DNA of 64,000 nt from Branchiostoma floridae (Eukaryota > Chordata > Leptocardii > Amphioxiformes > Branchiostomatidae): positions 1,460,740-1,524,739 of the forward strand of contig NC_049980.1 in assembly GCF_000003815.2 (NCBI RefSeq), written 5' to 3'. The position numbers and the translations under genes were made by a program. Shown in pieces: positions 10,272 to 22,744 of this stretch. The notes below the pieces were generated by a model. It did no database searches. It had not been told where the DNA came from and was given only the letters and a program-made list of their open reading frames with translations. Each line of letters begins with the position of its first letter. Position 1 is the first letter of the stretch.

Positions 10272-10318
10272 GGTTGTAGTATTATGGCATCTGGTGGAAT
10301 TATAAGAACTGATGTTAC
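10272..10318. mobile_element. Terminal fragment of the 'ggcacctggtggaattat' MITE family
   Basis: 'attatggcatctggtggaat' plus 'gatgttac' matches the right ends of the elements at 18477-18702 and 57900-58148. The left end cannot be placed. Confidence 0.5.
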
Positions 10319-10580
10319 ACTGATTATGAAATATCATACACATTTATTACAGCAATAGATTTAGTCAGTTCTCTCACCCCACCATCTTCAGCACACCTGA
10401 GGGATCTCATGTATTCTTGTCAGTGAGTACGAGGAATTGAGGGCATCACCTTAATGTTTCTCCTCAGGAATGCCATCACTTGAAGATACAGATTCAGTTC
10501 CACTGATTTCCCAAGACATTAGAAGGAAAGGGGAGGGCTTGCGACCAAGTCATTTTGTCTCATAGAGGCAGGCACAATAT

Positions 10581-11338
10581 TCTAAGAATTTTTTTGTTAA
10601 CTGCTCCAGGTACATTAGATTTTATAGATACTGTAAATGCAGAAATGTTCGCGGTGGATTAATGTTCGCGGTTTTTGCGGCGGTTTTCACCGTGAACTGA
10701 AATCCACCACGAACATTTTTCTATTAAGATATTAGACTGCAGTCAATGGTGTAACCACGAAATTAAACCACCGCGAAAAGTCATTTGTCCCGCTACCGCG
10801 AAATTGAATCCCCGCGAACTTACATGCATTTACAGTGTTTTATCAGGTTGGCAATAATTGCAGCATTCTTAAATGTATTTCACTATCAAATTATAAGTTA
10901 CAGCATTGCATTTTGGTTGTAAGGGTAAGAACATAATATTATTGTAAATTTAAGTTCCAAATACAGTACAGCAATTATTTCAGTTTTAGTCATCATTTAA
11001 AATTAATTTTTGAATGTGATTTTGTATATTATTACAGTTTGATCAAGCCAGAATTCCCAGTCTGAAAATTTTTGTTAACTGCTCCAAGTACATTAAATTT
11101 CATAGATATTTTACCAGGTTGGCAATAATTGCAACATTCTTAGATGTTTTTCACTATCAAATTATAACTTACATCGTTGCATTTTGGTTGTGAGATAAAA
11201 ACATAGTTATTGTAAATTTAATGTTCCAAGTACAGTAATTATTTCAGTTATAGTCATCATTGGAAATTAATTTTTGAAGCCATGTCATTTTGTAGCATTA
11301 TGATCACAGTTTGATCAAGCCAAAATTAATTCCCAAGT
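10581..11338. repeat. Direct tandem duplication (unit about 270 bp), one unit interrupted by a MITE
   Basis: 10581-11060 and 11061-11338 align through 'tttgttaactgctcc', 'aggttggcaataattgca', 'cactatcaaattataa', 'gcattttggttgt', 'ttatttcagtt' and 'gtttgatcaagcca'. The first unit is longer because the 10631-10834 MITE lies inside it. The second unit preserves the empty site. Confidence 0.85.
10629..10836. mobile_element. 205-bp TA-flanked MITE, copy 1 (CTGTAAATGCA ends)
   Basis: The TIRs are CTGTAAATGCA and its complement; the interior is rich in 'cgcggtggttt' and 'ccgcgaa' blocks and largely palindromic. Compared with the uninterrupted duplicate ('atagatatttta' at about 11101), the insertion fits a TA target duplication, with the right-hand TA now TG. 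Full copies also lie at 18126-18333 and 36799-37012. TA targets and short TIRs suggest Tc1/mariner-type mobilisation in trans. Confidence 0.8.
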
Positions 11339-12050
11339 CTATAATTGAGTTACCTGTGTGACATCCAAACATACAGGAACAATTTTGTCAATAAAGTTAT
11401 TACAGAAACAAAAATTTACAGGTAAATGAGGTAATGACACCCTTAGTTCACGTCATATCCTGGTGTACTTTCATTGAGATTCACTCCAAAATTCGATACA
11501 AGAACTTGACCTTCTTGGTCTATCCCAACTGATCATCTTGGGGAAAAGACCAATAAAGTTGTAATGACGCTGGTGGTAATTGATAATAAACATCAAACAG
11601 CAGCTTCTTTAATGGGCAAACACCGAGTAATGGTTATTTTACAGCTCCACTATTAATGACTGCAACATAAAATGCAGATTCTAAACTGTGGTCTTAAAAC
11701 TTAGTGAAACATTTTGATTATTTCAACTTGTAATTAAATGTTCTACCCTCTCACCTTAGGCCATTGCAATTAAAGTTTTGATAACCAGCATCTGTTTGGT
11801 ACCCGAAAGAAAAAAAGCGCATACAAAGATAACGTTACTAACCCTTTTGTAAATATTCATTTTTGTTCACTTTTGTTTCGATGAAAGATGTCGGATAGAT
11901 ATCTGAAACATCCAATACACTCAGTATTGTAAAGCTGTTGTATACACTTATAAGCAGTATCTTCAGTTAGTAGATGACTAATCTTTAGTTAAAGTTATCT
12001 TGAAGTGGAATATGACAAAATGATTATTTTACTGAATAAAGATACTCTTT
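11339..12050. other. Non-coding stretch, nothing recognised
   Basis: AT-rich DNA with no supported gene or repeat. Confidence 0.45.
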
Positions 12051-12053
12051 TTA

Positions 12054-12759
12054 GAGTCCATTCCAAGACACCATGCGGATGTTTGTTGCCATTGTTTAGA
12101 ATTGATTTTAAAGTTTTGTAATTATATGTCTAGGACATTTGATACTTCAGAAATATTTTCAACACTGTTTCAACTTTATAAATATTTCCCTGGTCCTGTA
12201 AAACTTTGGAAATATTCATGGTGTGGAATTGGATACTTCTAATGATTTCTAAATAATGATAACAGCATTCTACCATTATTTACCATTTTCTACCATTTTC
12301 TACCATATTTTGTAAATGGTTCGGTGGGCTGGGAAGATAGCAATTCACACATCCTTGCAAAGTATGGTTGGGTGCCATGCAACAATGGCCCACCACAAAG
12401 GATCCACCAGTGCCCAGCAGTGAAATCTAAAAATATACAGATGCAACAATAGGGCTTACTTTTATGGGGGCAATAAACTAATTTTACCATTTGGCCAGGT
12501 TTACCATTTTTTGTAAATATTTGTAAATGTGAAATAATCACAGAGAGGTTTCACAATTATTCTAAATAAAGATATTTTTGTACAGTTACTTTCAAAATGT
12601 TTCTAAAATATTAAAAGAAATTCAAATAAATGAGTATTTTCTTAGTCAATTTTTTGAAAATAATTTAATTATTGTGTCTCAGATATTCTTTTATTCAAAA
12701 TAATTCAGACTAATTATAAATATCGCCTAAAAACCCTCATGGTGTCTTGGAATGGACTC
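12054..12759. mobile_element. 706-bp TIR element with TA target sites
   Basis: The perfect 22-bp terminal inverted repeat starting GAGTCCATTCCAAGACACCA lies at 12054-12075 and, as its complement, at 12738-12759. TA dinucleotides sit immediately outside both ends (12052-12053, 12760-12761). There is no transposase; the 83-codon minus frame at 12290-12541 has no matching features. The interior holds 'taccattttc' tandem steps near 12270-12305. It is a non-autonomous element, Tc1/mariner-like by its TA sites. Confidence 0.75.
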
Positions 12760-12761
12760 TA

Positions 12762-13535
12762 CACAACCATTGCTTTATTCACACCTACGTTTCGGTGGTA
12801 CCAACCTGATAAAACTATTCACGGATTATTACCTTACTGTTACTTTACATTATTATCATGACTATGTATTTACTTACATCATATCAGTTCTGCTTTCCTA
12901 TGGCCTTCTGTACATGTAGGTCTATGATATAAGATATTGATCATATCACGTGATAATACATCAGGCACCTGTCATCCTGAAGTGATTTCTGTCAGCAGAC
13001 CTGACACCAATCCTACAGCATTGCTTGGCGTTCCATCATCGCTGTGTTCCACATGTCCATATGGAATATTGCCTCCACAGAAGGAAACCCTCGGAATTAG
13101 AGCAGGGAGGCAAATTCCCTTTACTACCCCCAGGTTACCGGGCTGGGGAAGATTGTGTCAGCAAGATGGGAAGCTAAGAGTGATTTTCTTGCAGCAGGGA
13201 ACAACTTGGCGGTGTTTAAAGTTTCCTATTCTGCATTTTTCACACATAATGAGTATATAGTTTCCATCTCAAGTTCGTCATATATTATTGTAAAATGTTA
13301 TAGCTTGGAGTATAGTGGCTAAAGGTATGGAGATATGAAGAAAAAGTCCAGTTTGTACAATTATGCCAGTTAACATCTATTATCATAATACCGCCAAGTT
13401 TACAGCGATACTAATTTGACAAATGATCAACGCCTCATTTTCTCCAGCTACATTTATGTTGCTAGTAAAGCTTACCTTTGCCACTTGTTTTCGGTATCTT
13501 TTTTTGTCTCTCTTGTCGTGCTAAAAACGTAATAT
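12762..13535. other. Non-coding stretch with a less AT-rich block
   Basis: 'acctacgtttcggtgg' near 12785 resembles common invertebrate repeat tails. The block 13000-13230 is mixed in composition with a 107-codon frame (12937-13260, +) that shows no domain, signal or splice support. Confidence 0.4.
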
Positions 13536-13539
13536 CGTA

Positions 13540-13900
13540 ATCGTAACACACCGCGGAATTACACGGAGTACAGGCGCGGGTTGGGAGGGAGGTAAAAAAT
13601 ACTGCCGGGAAAAACACTGCACAGTTAACTGCCGCTATGTACCTTTATTCATCCTCTGTTGTTCCTTCCTCTCCTGTTAGTAATTGCACAAAACAAAAAC
13701 CTGCGTGAGCATACAAAAAGTCATGAGAAAACGGACGTATACTGTCAAGAATTTTCATTTAATATTGGACCGTCAAAACCGCTATGACGTAAAACTTTGC
13801 TGCTGGCGTAGCATTAAAAATGGCGGGAAAATGGCGGCGTACGTTCAATTTGACCCATTCAGCCGTAGATCCGGGCGATAATGCAACCGTTCTTCACACT
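13540..13900. promoter_or_regulatory. Candidate promoter: CpG-richer block with E2F-like and YY1-like sites
   Basis: CpGs are locally denser than in the surrounding DNA. At 13820-13838 'tggcgggaaaatggcggcg' contains an E2F-type GGCGGGAAA next to a YY1-type AAAATGGCGGC, the latter often found at metazoan start sites. A short plus frame (13820-14005) starts there but has no recognisable domain. No downstream gene could be built. Confidence 0.3.
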
Positions 13901-14005
13901 TTTACACGAGTTGTAGGTCACCAACAGAACTTCAAGATTGCTGTTGAATCATGCTCATCTTGTGCTGTGAGCACGTGTGATTATTATCTACAAATCTTGC
14001 GGTGA

Positions 14006-14780
14006 ACGTGAAAACTTTTGGCCTTGTTGTCTTCGAATGCACTGTTATCGAAGCCTTTTTGAAAATGTGTGAAACACGTGAATGTCTGAAGTGTGCATAC
14101 CTCAGAAATTACTGTTGCTGCGCTAGTGGATCACCAAAAATTTATCCTTTATGTCATTTGGCAGTATAAGTATTACTGGCGGTTTTATGCTGAAAGATGT
14201 TACATAACGTTATAGCAAAGATCAATTCAGTACCAAGGACAGGGTAGGATGCTGAGACATTCACAACAACAGTGTCAAATTACAAAAGTGAGGGGAATAC
14301 ATAATAGTAATGTACTTATTTTATACTTTACTTCAGAAAATGTGGTTTAATCAATAATGTGAGATCTGTTACAGTTAAAGGCAGTTCTACACAACTTATC
14401 ATTCTGTTTAGAACTTCAGTTTTTGCCTATGAGTTCATCCGTCAGTCCGTAGTTGGTGAAATGCTGGCCATATCCCAAATGATAAATCAATGAATTCTAT
14501 GTTTTTCTAGTTCACCAAGTGATGAACAATGGATGTACAGAGTTACATTTTGTAGATACAAATGTAGTATGGAAATCAAATGCCAAGAAATGTAATTTTT
14601 TTTAGAAATAAGTTTAGACACATAAAGATAATAAGCCTAATTATTGTATTCTGAATGGCAGATGATTTGGGCTGTTCGAATAATTTTTTTAAAGACACAT
14701 AAATCATTTTCAACATCTTGCTGTGTTCCCAATACATTTACTGAATATAAAATATGAAGCAAAATCCATCCTTGCAGGTC
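14006..14780. other. Non-coding stretch, nothing recognised
   Basis: No supported features; short minus frame at 14637-14984 overlaps the following repeat. Confidence 0.45.
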
Positions 14781-15085
14781 ACAAAAAGTTGCTAGGGGGC
14801 CCAAACCTATAGCTCTAATACTTTCTGTTTTAAGAGCTATCCTCTTTTGAAAAGTCATGGCCATGGCATGTCCAGAACATACAATTGTAAAAACAGTTAG
14901 TTCTTTTGCAGTATGGTAAGAATAGCTGTTAGGAGGCCCATTTCTTTCTGTTTTCCCAAAATCTACCCGTGTATCAAATATCATAAAGACCCATGCGCAA
15001 CTTTGTCAATGCGCAAGTCAAGTTGTACTTTCCACTTAATGACATACACACATGCACACAAACGGTACCCAAAACATACTCTTCT
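14781..15085. repeat. Dispersed repeat, same family as 1-300
   Basis: Collinear blocks with 1-300: 'gctagggggcccaaac', 'gcatgtccagaacat', 'gcagtat', 'ctacccgtgtatcaaatatcat' and an 'acacacatgcacacaaac' tail. Confidence 0.6.
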
Positions 15086-15404
15086 TGGCAAAGGTCTTTA
15101 CATTTGTACATCTGATTTGTGTATAATGATGTCCAGATCCAAGTATTTAGATATGATGGCTTTGAGAGCTCTCGGGTGATTATCGTCCCTATAGCGTATT
15201 AGCTGGAGAATTTCCCAGGCCAGATGCTTGAGTAATCATCGGGATCAAAAGCATGTCCTTGTTATTAGCTGAAGAGCAGATAGGGAGTTGCAGATACTGA
15301 CGAAGAGACCAACTGAGTATAGGATTTTGCAAAATGCCACAAATTGGGACATTAACCTAAAAGGCTTCTATAGGTGCACAGCTTTGTATGACAATCAATA
15401 CTGT
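15086..15404. other. Non-coding, nothing recognised
   Basis: No gene or clear repeat. Confidence 0.4.
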
Positions 15405-15850
15405 CAATCAGGCTGTCTTGAAATCTGGCTATCAGAGCCAACTCTTATGATATCCCATCTAATGTATTTAGTCCAATACTAACCATGATGCCCATATCTG
15501 TAACATTTTTTTCTGCAGATGGGCATTGAGGGATAGCAAAACCTAGTGCAGCAAAACCTAGAGTAGATTTACATACATTAATGATCTGTACATTAATCCA
15601 GCTGTCTGAGAATCTGAATATCAGAGCCAATCTTTTGATAACCGATCTCTGATAAGTATATAATTATAGTGACAATGCCTACATCTGAAGGGTCTTACAA
15701 AGCCCTGCGAATATATATCAAAATCTAGACATGAGGGCTTTTCTTTTAAATTTGATAATCCATCTCTGATCGTGATAAGTACCCTATCTTCACAGCAATC
15801 TGTTGATAGTAAACATGCGTAGGTCTGTAAGCATTTTTCTCTGCATGCAA
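15405..15850. repeat. Degenerate tandem repeat, unit about 185 bp
   Basis: 'atctggctatcagagccaa' (near 15422) recurs as 'atctgaatatcagagccaa' (near 15611), and 'atgcccatatctgtaac..ttttttctgcag' recurs with drift near 15668 and 15817. Two to three diverged units. Confidence 0.5.
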
Positions 15851-16964
15851 GATAACAAATGGTCACCGTGGGACTGTAAAAACCTGGGTAGATGAGTCCC
15901 TTGTGGGTATTGAGGACTTCTGCGTTCCTTCTGTTGGTAATCAAGCTGTTAGATGACTTGTTTGGACCAATCATCACAAATTAGGCATGTGATAAAGTGA
16001 TGCTCTCTATGCACTATAACTGGGTCTCCTATCTTCCATAGCTTGTAGAATCGGCACCCTGAGATGCAATGCTAATTGATGTTTATCGGTTGAGTTACAT
16101 ATGTCCGTTGCTTTAAAAAAATGGGCTATTGAGGGAATTCATTAGTATACATACAACATACATGTAGTAACATTGCAAGAATTGCAAACTCAATAGGCTC
16201 TAATATTCAGAACAATCTGTCTGAAAAAAGACGACGAGGTCAAAAACTTTCAGTGCCCTTTCAGAATAGACGGTCTTCACCATGGGAGGATTTGAACTTT
16301 GGTGATGTTTGCATAACAGATAAAGCAAAAACAGTTTTAACAGTCTTTCAAATTGCACTATTTTTTTATACCAGCAGGACTTACATGTAAAAGAGAAATG
16401 AAACGTGCAGCATTTGGGACAAAGCCCACACACATATTATGTAACAGAGGGAAATATTGGTTTAATCTTCTGCAAGCTTAGTGTTAATTAACTCTGACTG
16501 ATGTCATGAATATGTTATTGAATTATTTTGGACTCTTGACAACGAATGATTGATTGTATTGGAAACTTGCAAATATTTCACCTTTAGCCATAGCTGTAGG
16601 GTCGATGTAAATTAGAAATTAGGAGTTAACCATGTTCAGTATCGAACAACAGAGGCCAAGGTTATGATCATGATGGATTCTTGCATACTTACTCAAGCTG
16701 TATTTGAAGTGAATCTATGGGGAAATCTTGACAGTGACCTTTGAACAAGTACATGTAGAAACCATTTGAATATCATGATTGTGTGGGGAGAAATTTGGAA
16801 TTTTCAGCTCAATTGGTTGATTTACCTGAATCTTTTGACCATTCTACCTTTCTACGTTTTCTACTTTTGTTTCTTAATAAGGCATTATGAAACAATCATG
16901 CAATAGATGTAACGTTAGTTGAAAGTATGTTTTACCAATTCCTCTGGTAGGTTGTTTGGTTGTT
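15851..16964. other. Non-coding, nothing recognised
   Basis: No gene. 'acatacatgtagtaac' near 16160 is one of the frequent TACATGTA sites. Confidence 0.4.
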
Positions 16965-17062
16965 TGTTTGTTTGATTGATTGGTTGTTTGGTTGGTTGTT
17001 TGGTTGGTTGGTCGGTCGTTTGGTTGGTTGGTTGGTTGGTGGGGGTGTTAGGGTTTAGGTTG
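16950..17062. repeat. Simple repeat, (GGTT)n-like
   Basis: A run of ggttggttgtttggttggtt-type steps. The 65-codon frame through it is low complexity and not a gene. Confidence 0.9.
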
Positions 17063-18124
17063 GTTCAGAGTGATGGTCAGTCAGTCAGTCATTTGGTTGA
17101 TTGGTGCAAGTGTGTGTGTGTCATGGGTGGGTGTGGGGGTTTGGCTGGTTTGAAAGCATTAGATTTTCATTAATTCTCTGTTACCAGCTTCACCTCATCT
17201 GACCCTCTGTCCACCATGCTTCTGTCCAAAAGTGTTCAGGCTTTTCAGCAGGAATATGACAGAGTACCACAGCAGAAACCAATCTGCTGTGCTGTGTTGG
17301 CTGTGATATGCAGGCTTGGTGATGGGTTGATGTTGAAATCACCTCTGAGAGGTCCATAGAATTTACAGCTGCAGAGATGTAGCAAACTATTGTAGTTGTC
17401 AGATAATACACATATTTGTCTCTGCTGTGTAATGGTTCTGGTGAGATCGCCATATAGAGTTGAGACCTCTGGAGAACTCAAAATTGCAGACAACCAGCTT
17501 GCTAAGATCACCTATGAGATGTATGTTGAACTCTCAGTTGAAGACATGCAGCCCACTATTGGAACAGTCAGATAATACACAATACATCACAGACTGTGAT
17601 TGGAGTGATACAACGTTAGAGGGTCGGACAAAGTTTCTTCTGGCTTGATTCAGTTGCAACTCATTTATTTAACAGGAGTATACAATTATGTATACATTTT
17701 GTTATATCATGGGAGCTTATTTGTGTTGGTAGTACATAATCATAGTACGAAATTGCTAAACTTTTGTCCAACACATAGGTACATGTACATGTTTTTGTAT
17801 AGATGGATCCATATTTCAATGACCACTGTCTTGCCTTCTTCAGAATCAATGACAAGGTTTATCTAAAAAAAATTTCAAATCATCAATCCTGATGAGCAAT
17901 CATTTCAGAATGTAAACTCGCAAGAGTTACAGACACATAATCTTATTAATACGTGATATTGAAGATAGATGACATAAGCAATTGGTTTGTTGTATTAAAA
18001 AAGGTATTGATATGATGATGATGACTGAAAGATTTTTAAATGGAAACTACTATCTGCTGACTTAATATCCCTAAATGCCCTGTTTTTCAATACAATGGAT
18101 ATACATGTACAGCTGCTGTAGGTT
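17063..18124. other. Non-coding, with a weak duplication
   Basis: 'gtcagataatacaca' occurs near 17399 and 17567 in loosely similar surroundings, suggesting an old duplication. No gene. Confidence 0.4.
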
Positions 18125-18335
18125 ACTGTAAATGCATTTAAGTTCGCGGGGATTTAATTTCATGGTAGAGGGAAAAGGTACTTTTTGCGGTGTTTTTAAG
18201 TTTGCGGTAGCAACATGCACTGTAGTCTCTTACTGCTATGGAAAAATATTTGCGGTGGTTTTAGATTCACGGTGAAGCGGCCACCGCGAAATCCGCAAAC
18301 ATTAAAACCACTGCAAAAGTTTCTGCATTTACAGT
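18124..18335. mobile_element. TA-flanked MITE, copy 2
   Basis: CTGTAAATGCA / TGCATTTACAG ends directly flanked by TA on both sides, with the same 'ttcgcgg', 'tgcggtggtttt' and 'ccaccgcgaaa' interior as the copies at 10.6 and 36.8 kb. Confidence 0.8.
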
Positions 18336-18476
18336 ACCCTGTAGACAAAGATGAACTAGCCGAACATTGATGCTTCAAACTCTGTTTGACTGAGATTATT
18401 GAAATCATTTATACATGTGGATTAGTGTTCACTTTCAGCAAAAACAATTCAGTCAGTGATTATGTGAGTCAGATTT

Positions 18477-18702
18477 TAACATACATTTGCATGATTCCAC
18501 CAGGTGCCATTATACCGCCACCTAAAAAAACGTTGTTATAGAGGCCTTCTCAAGATTGTCTTCAACACGTAAATATCTGAATTGTATTACATTTAGGAAA
18601 TTAACATTTGGTGTTCAAGACAATCTTGGGAAGACCTCTATACTACCTTTTTTTTAGGTGGCGCTATTATGGCACCTGGTGGAATTATGATAGTCGATGT
18701 TA
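18477..18702. mobile_element. Foldback MITE, 'ggcacctggtggaattat' family
   Basis: The left arm 'ccaccaggtgccattatacc' plus 'gccacctaaaaaaa' mirrors the right arm 'tttttttaggtggcgctatt' plus 'atggcacctggtgg'. An inner pair, 'caagattgtcttcaacac' and 'gtgttcaagacaatcttg', extends the hairpin. Its ends match 10272-10318 and 57900-58148. Confidence 0.75.
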
Positions 18703-19160
18703 TATCAAGAAAAATTTCAAGAATTAACAAATTACTATTTTTCTCTCCCACCCCCTGCAGGTGAGTAAGCTGGTCTACCTGTTGATATGAGTGTGATGGA
18801 TCAATCATCATCATTATCACGGAAATAGGAACCAATATGGCACATTGAACTATATGTAGCCACCAACAAGACGTCATGTTAACCATGAAAAATACACACC
18901 CTACACAGAATAAAGTGATCACAAGGTAAAGTTTTGAATTTGTTTGTATCCCAGAAATGGCATTGAAGTTTCTTTTACAGTGTTACTGAATTTAGATATT
19001 TTATCTTTCTAGAATATTGTTTACAATAAGATTATCCCGGAATAGTACCTAGAGTTATTTAATTGTCATTCACACACGTTTTCTTTGGCATTGTTTCTGT
19101 TCGTTACATATCATTTCTGGCCCCGCCAGTGGATTAGCTTTATGTTCCTGGTATATTTAG
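18703..19160. other. Non-coding, nothing recognised
   Basis: No supported features. Confidence 0.4.
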
Positions 19161-20249
19161 TGTAACGGGAGGTGCCCCAACACGGTACGCTTTTTCTTGC
19201 GCTCAAACTCATGACGCTCCATCGCTAGTTGCATGAGAGTGGTCAAATTTTGATGGCTGAATTTTTTACACATAGATTTGAACAACATACTTGAATAAGA
19301 AATGCATTCATGTGGTTCATGAACCTTTCGCGCTGCATGTTACAATCGGCAAACACTGTGAGACAATTTCGTGTATGTAACCTTCCAATTTTGTGCTACA
19401 CTGGACAATGTGCCTAACTCGGTACGCTTTTTTTACACTTTGCTCTCTTCAGAAGTAAGTGGTAAATTTAAGTACACAGAAAAAAATTAATAATATGATA
19501 TTTTAGCTTTCTTTTGACAGTAAAATCGTGACTGTATGTACTTCTTGTCTGACATGAGGAAGGCTGTACCTAGAACAATCCAGCTCATGTTTTTACTGGC
19601 AATGGGCTGAATGCACTGATTGTGAATGCCCGACTAAAAAAATCATTACGAAAAAACGACACCGCCAACATCAACAAAACTCTGTCTGATTATATGAGAA
19701 TATCATCTACATCTCTCTATCAAGTCTTATTTTCATAGACAGCACGAATCATTTGTTACAGTCAAATAAATCTTTGGAGCGTTCTCTAGTCTGTCACCTT
19801 CACGGCCACACTCCCTTGGGAGTACAATGGTGGCACTGTTTATGTCGCTTCCTTTTGGTTGCTTTTCTACTCAACAGACATTTGAAGACCCATATTCATA
19901 GTGTTTTATGGAGCTTTATTTATGTGTATCATGGCAGTTGTGTGACTGCTTGAAAGAGTTCGTATAGTTAGCGACACGAGCCGCCAATACGCAGAGGCCG
20001 GTGACCGCAGTGATTCAGCACTGTCAACATTACTGTTAGAATTCTTTTTTTTAAACATGAAGTAAATATGTTAAAGTATACTTGGAATACAAATTAAAGC
20101 TGTGTGCATGGACTTGGTTTATTTACCTTTGTAATCAGCATAGTCAGTGGCAACAAACACGGTGTACCTATGGATAATAAGGTCAGCAAAAAATCCGTTC
20201 CGTCTTACACATGTACGACGGGAACCGTCTTAGGGCGGCCCCCGTTACA
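19161..20249 (+). mobile_element. 1.09-kb TIR element, copy 1
   Basis: Begins TGTAACGGGAGGTGCCC and ends with the complement of a similar 17-mer (about 14 of 17 match). It aligns along its whole length with 23820-24893: shared 'gtgcctaactcggtacgc'-like, 'caaatctttggagcgttc', 'gccacactcccttgggag' and 'gcatagtcagtggcaacaaa' blocks. There is no transposase ORF, so it is non-autonomous or a decayed internal-deletion derivative. The superfamily is unknown and no clear target duplication was seen. Confidence 0.8.
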
Positions 20250-20329
20250 TGTTCCAGGAATAATTGTCCATTAGTCTAAAATCGTGTTAGAAATTTATTT
20301 TAAATTATGTTGCTGGAATAGTGTCATGT

Positions 20330-20690
20330 TACTGACAGGAATACAATGTCATGTAGTTTGTTGTACCTGGAATGGTTTGTTGGTCCTGGAAAAGTCATTA
20401 CATGTACAAATGTATGTTTCTGGCGTAGTTTCATGTTACTGACAGGAATAGTTTGTTGTACCTGGAATGGTTTGTTGTTCCTGGAATGGTTTGTTGTTCC
20501 TGGAAAAGTTATTATGTTGCTGGAATAGTTTCATGTTACTGACAGGAATACTTTGTTGTTCCAGGAATAGTGATTATGTTGCTGGAATAGTTTCATGTTA
20601 CTGACAGGAATACATTGTACTTTGTTGTACCTGGAATGGTTTGTTGGTCCAGGTGTGCTGGAGTAGTTTTTATGATACTGGAATAGACAG
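20330..20690. repeat. Complex minisatellite of 'ctggaat(g/a)gttt' units
   Basis: Repeated combinations of 'tttgttgtacctggaatgg', 'atgttgctggaatagtttca' and 'tgttactgacaggaata' in irregular order, at least eight related units. The short frames through it are by-products. Confidence 0.75.
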
Positions 20691-22740
20691 GAGAATCCAT
20701 CATTTGTGATCCTAATAGTGAAGTCTGAAGTATTTTTTGTCAATGTCATAGCACACATTTTTAACAGAAGTAATTTGACAGTTCTTGGAAAGTACAATTA
20801 TTGCTGCCTTAGATTTGATATGAGCAGTTCTAGCCAGTTAAATGGCTCTCCCAACTTTCCTGATATGGGAACGATAGCTTAGAGAGAGGCAATTTTCCAC
20901 CAGAGGCTGGGCAAGCATTGCCCTGCTGTGCTGGCAGCGGCCCAAATGTGTGACTTCCTCAGCCCATTTCCCAATTTTGAACAGTATTCCATACAGGGGG
21001 TTGGGGAGAATGCTGTTGTGGCAATATAGGCAGCCTACAGAGATATGGCTTGTTCATGTGTGATGGATTTGACAGTTCAACCAAAAGTAAGCTTCCTACC
21101 AAATGCAGCATTTTGGCAACTTCTCAGGTGGATTCATCTACACATGATAAACCCTGCTGCTAATTACTGACAACTTGTGCCCTGACTAGTGTTGGTGGTA
21201 GATAACCAACTCCATGAAGCTTATAGAAGATACAACACAGATTGCAAGGAAATTTATGGTGCCGAAAGCCATCCTTATGCAGTTATCTCACTGGGCCGAG
21301 CCTATTAGCGTCAAAATTACCGCTGCAGCTGCAACTCTGTGAATTTTTGCCAATTTTCCCTTGTAGTGACACTAGCGCTGTCTCTGGGATAATACTTTTA
21401 TCTCAGGAAATTTGTCAGTTAGGATGGAGGGACAGAATAAAATCTGTCCAAAAAGCATAAAAGTCATTACTCAAACTGGAGGAAAATATATTTTCGTAGG
21501 CATAAAATGACATATTTAACATAGCAAATCATAAGATGAGGTCCCAAACAATAAGTGTGATAGAAAAGAAATTAAAGCTTGAGACAGCCCTTGGTAACAT
21601 TGACGTCAGACATATGAGTAAAATGTGTGACCGCTACAAACAAAATGGCTGAGCCCGGAGTGTCACATCCTCAGTTTGGGCCCTTAATTTGATACATGAT
21701 ATCAATCGGTTTGTTCCATTTGCACCATTTTGCCATTGGCGCACATTGGCAACAAATAGAAGCTGATTGGTACAAGCAGTTGTCTAAGAACAGTCTCATA
21801 TCCACTGGTTCAAACTGTTGGAGATGTGTACATGTTGTAAGTGTTAACTGAAACCAAACTGTGTTTCCAGCCTTCAAAGTCCTGAGGTCTTATGCTTGAA
21901 TGTGTTTACTAAGTAGAGTCCATTTTTGTTGACACAGAGTTTCTGTATACTAGACAGATAGTTCATATGAACAGAATTCCTGTTGTGGGACTGTTCCATT
22001 TACAGACAGGTAGTGACACTCTTGTTTTTTTTGTTTCGTTTTTTTGTATTGTATATCCAGTAGTACCTTACGGCATAAAACGCTAAGTTTGTGTACTAAA
22101 TAGTGCAGGCTGCATATCTTGCAGATTGATTTGATTCACTCACACCAGGACGGACCCCTAGCCTCCTCTTATTGATAAGCACTTTAACATGGCTCTTCTC
22201 AAATACGAAACCTCCTCCCAAGGGATAAGCTATGTTATGCCATAAGGCAGTTTACCAGGTATGCAATGCAAACAAACAATAAAACTCATTAATATGAAGA
22301 GTCTCTCCCAAGGGAACAACAACATTGTACCATGCAGTCAGGGATTAAAACTCAGACCCTGGTAGTCAACAACCCTGACCAAAGGACACCATACCACCTT
22401 ATCCTGCCCCCAACACAGGGTGATTCATGTGAACTACAGACCAGCTAAGAAGGCAGTAACTTGTTGAGGAGTTCCAAGGCAGTTTTACACCATGTAGTAA
22501 AGTGTGAAGGAAGCCCCTACTGATGGAGGCACGTTGTCTAAGTACCTGATCTGAAATTGAGCCATATTTCAGGTTTAGTTGACGTCAGTGTCACTGTATA
22601 AAGTATAAGTCAAAGTCTCATGTTTGGTTGAAGGTTACTTTGTTAAGTTAAGTATGCTGACATGAAGGATGGTCTCTATACTTTTTTTTACAGATTGCAG
22701 TAAATATACATGTCAAAATGAATAGTCTCACTTGTGAAAA
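20691..22740. other. Non-coding, no gene recognised
   Basis: 22330-22400 reads on the minus strand like a decayed tRNA-related sequence (B-box-like 'gagttttaatccctg'), possibly an old SINE. Elsewhere only short frames without domains. Confidence 0.4.
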
Positions 22741-22744
22741 AGAT

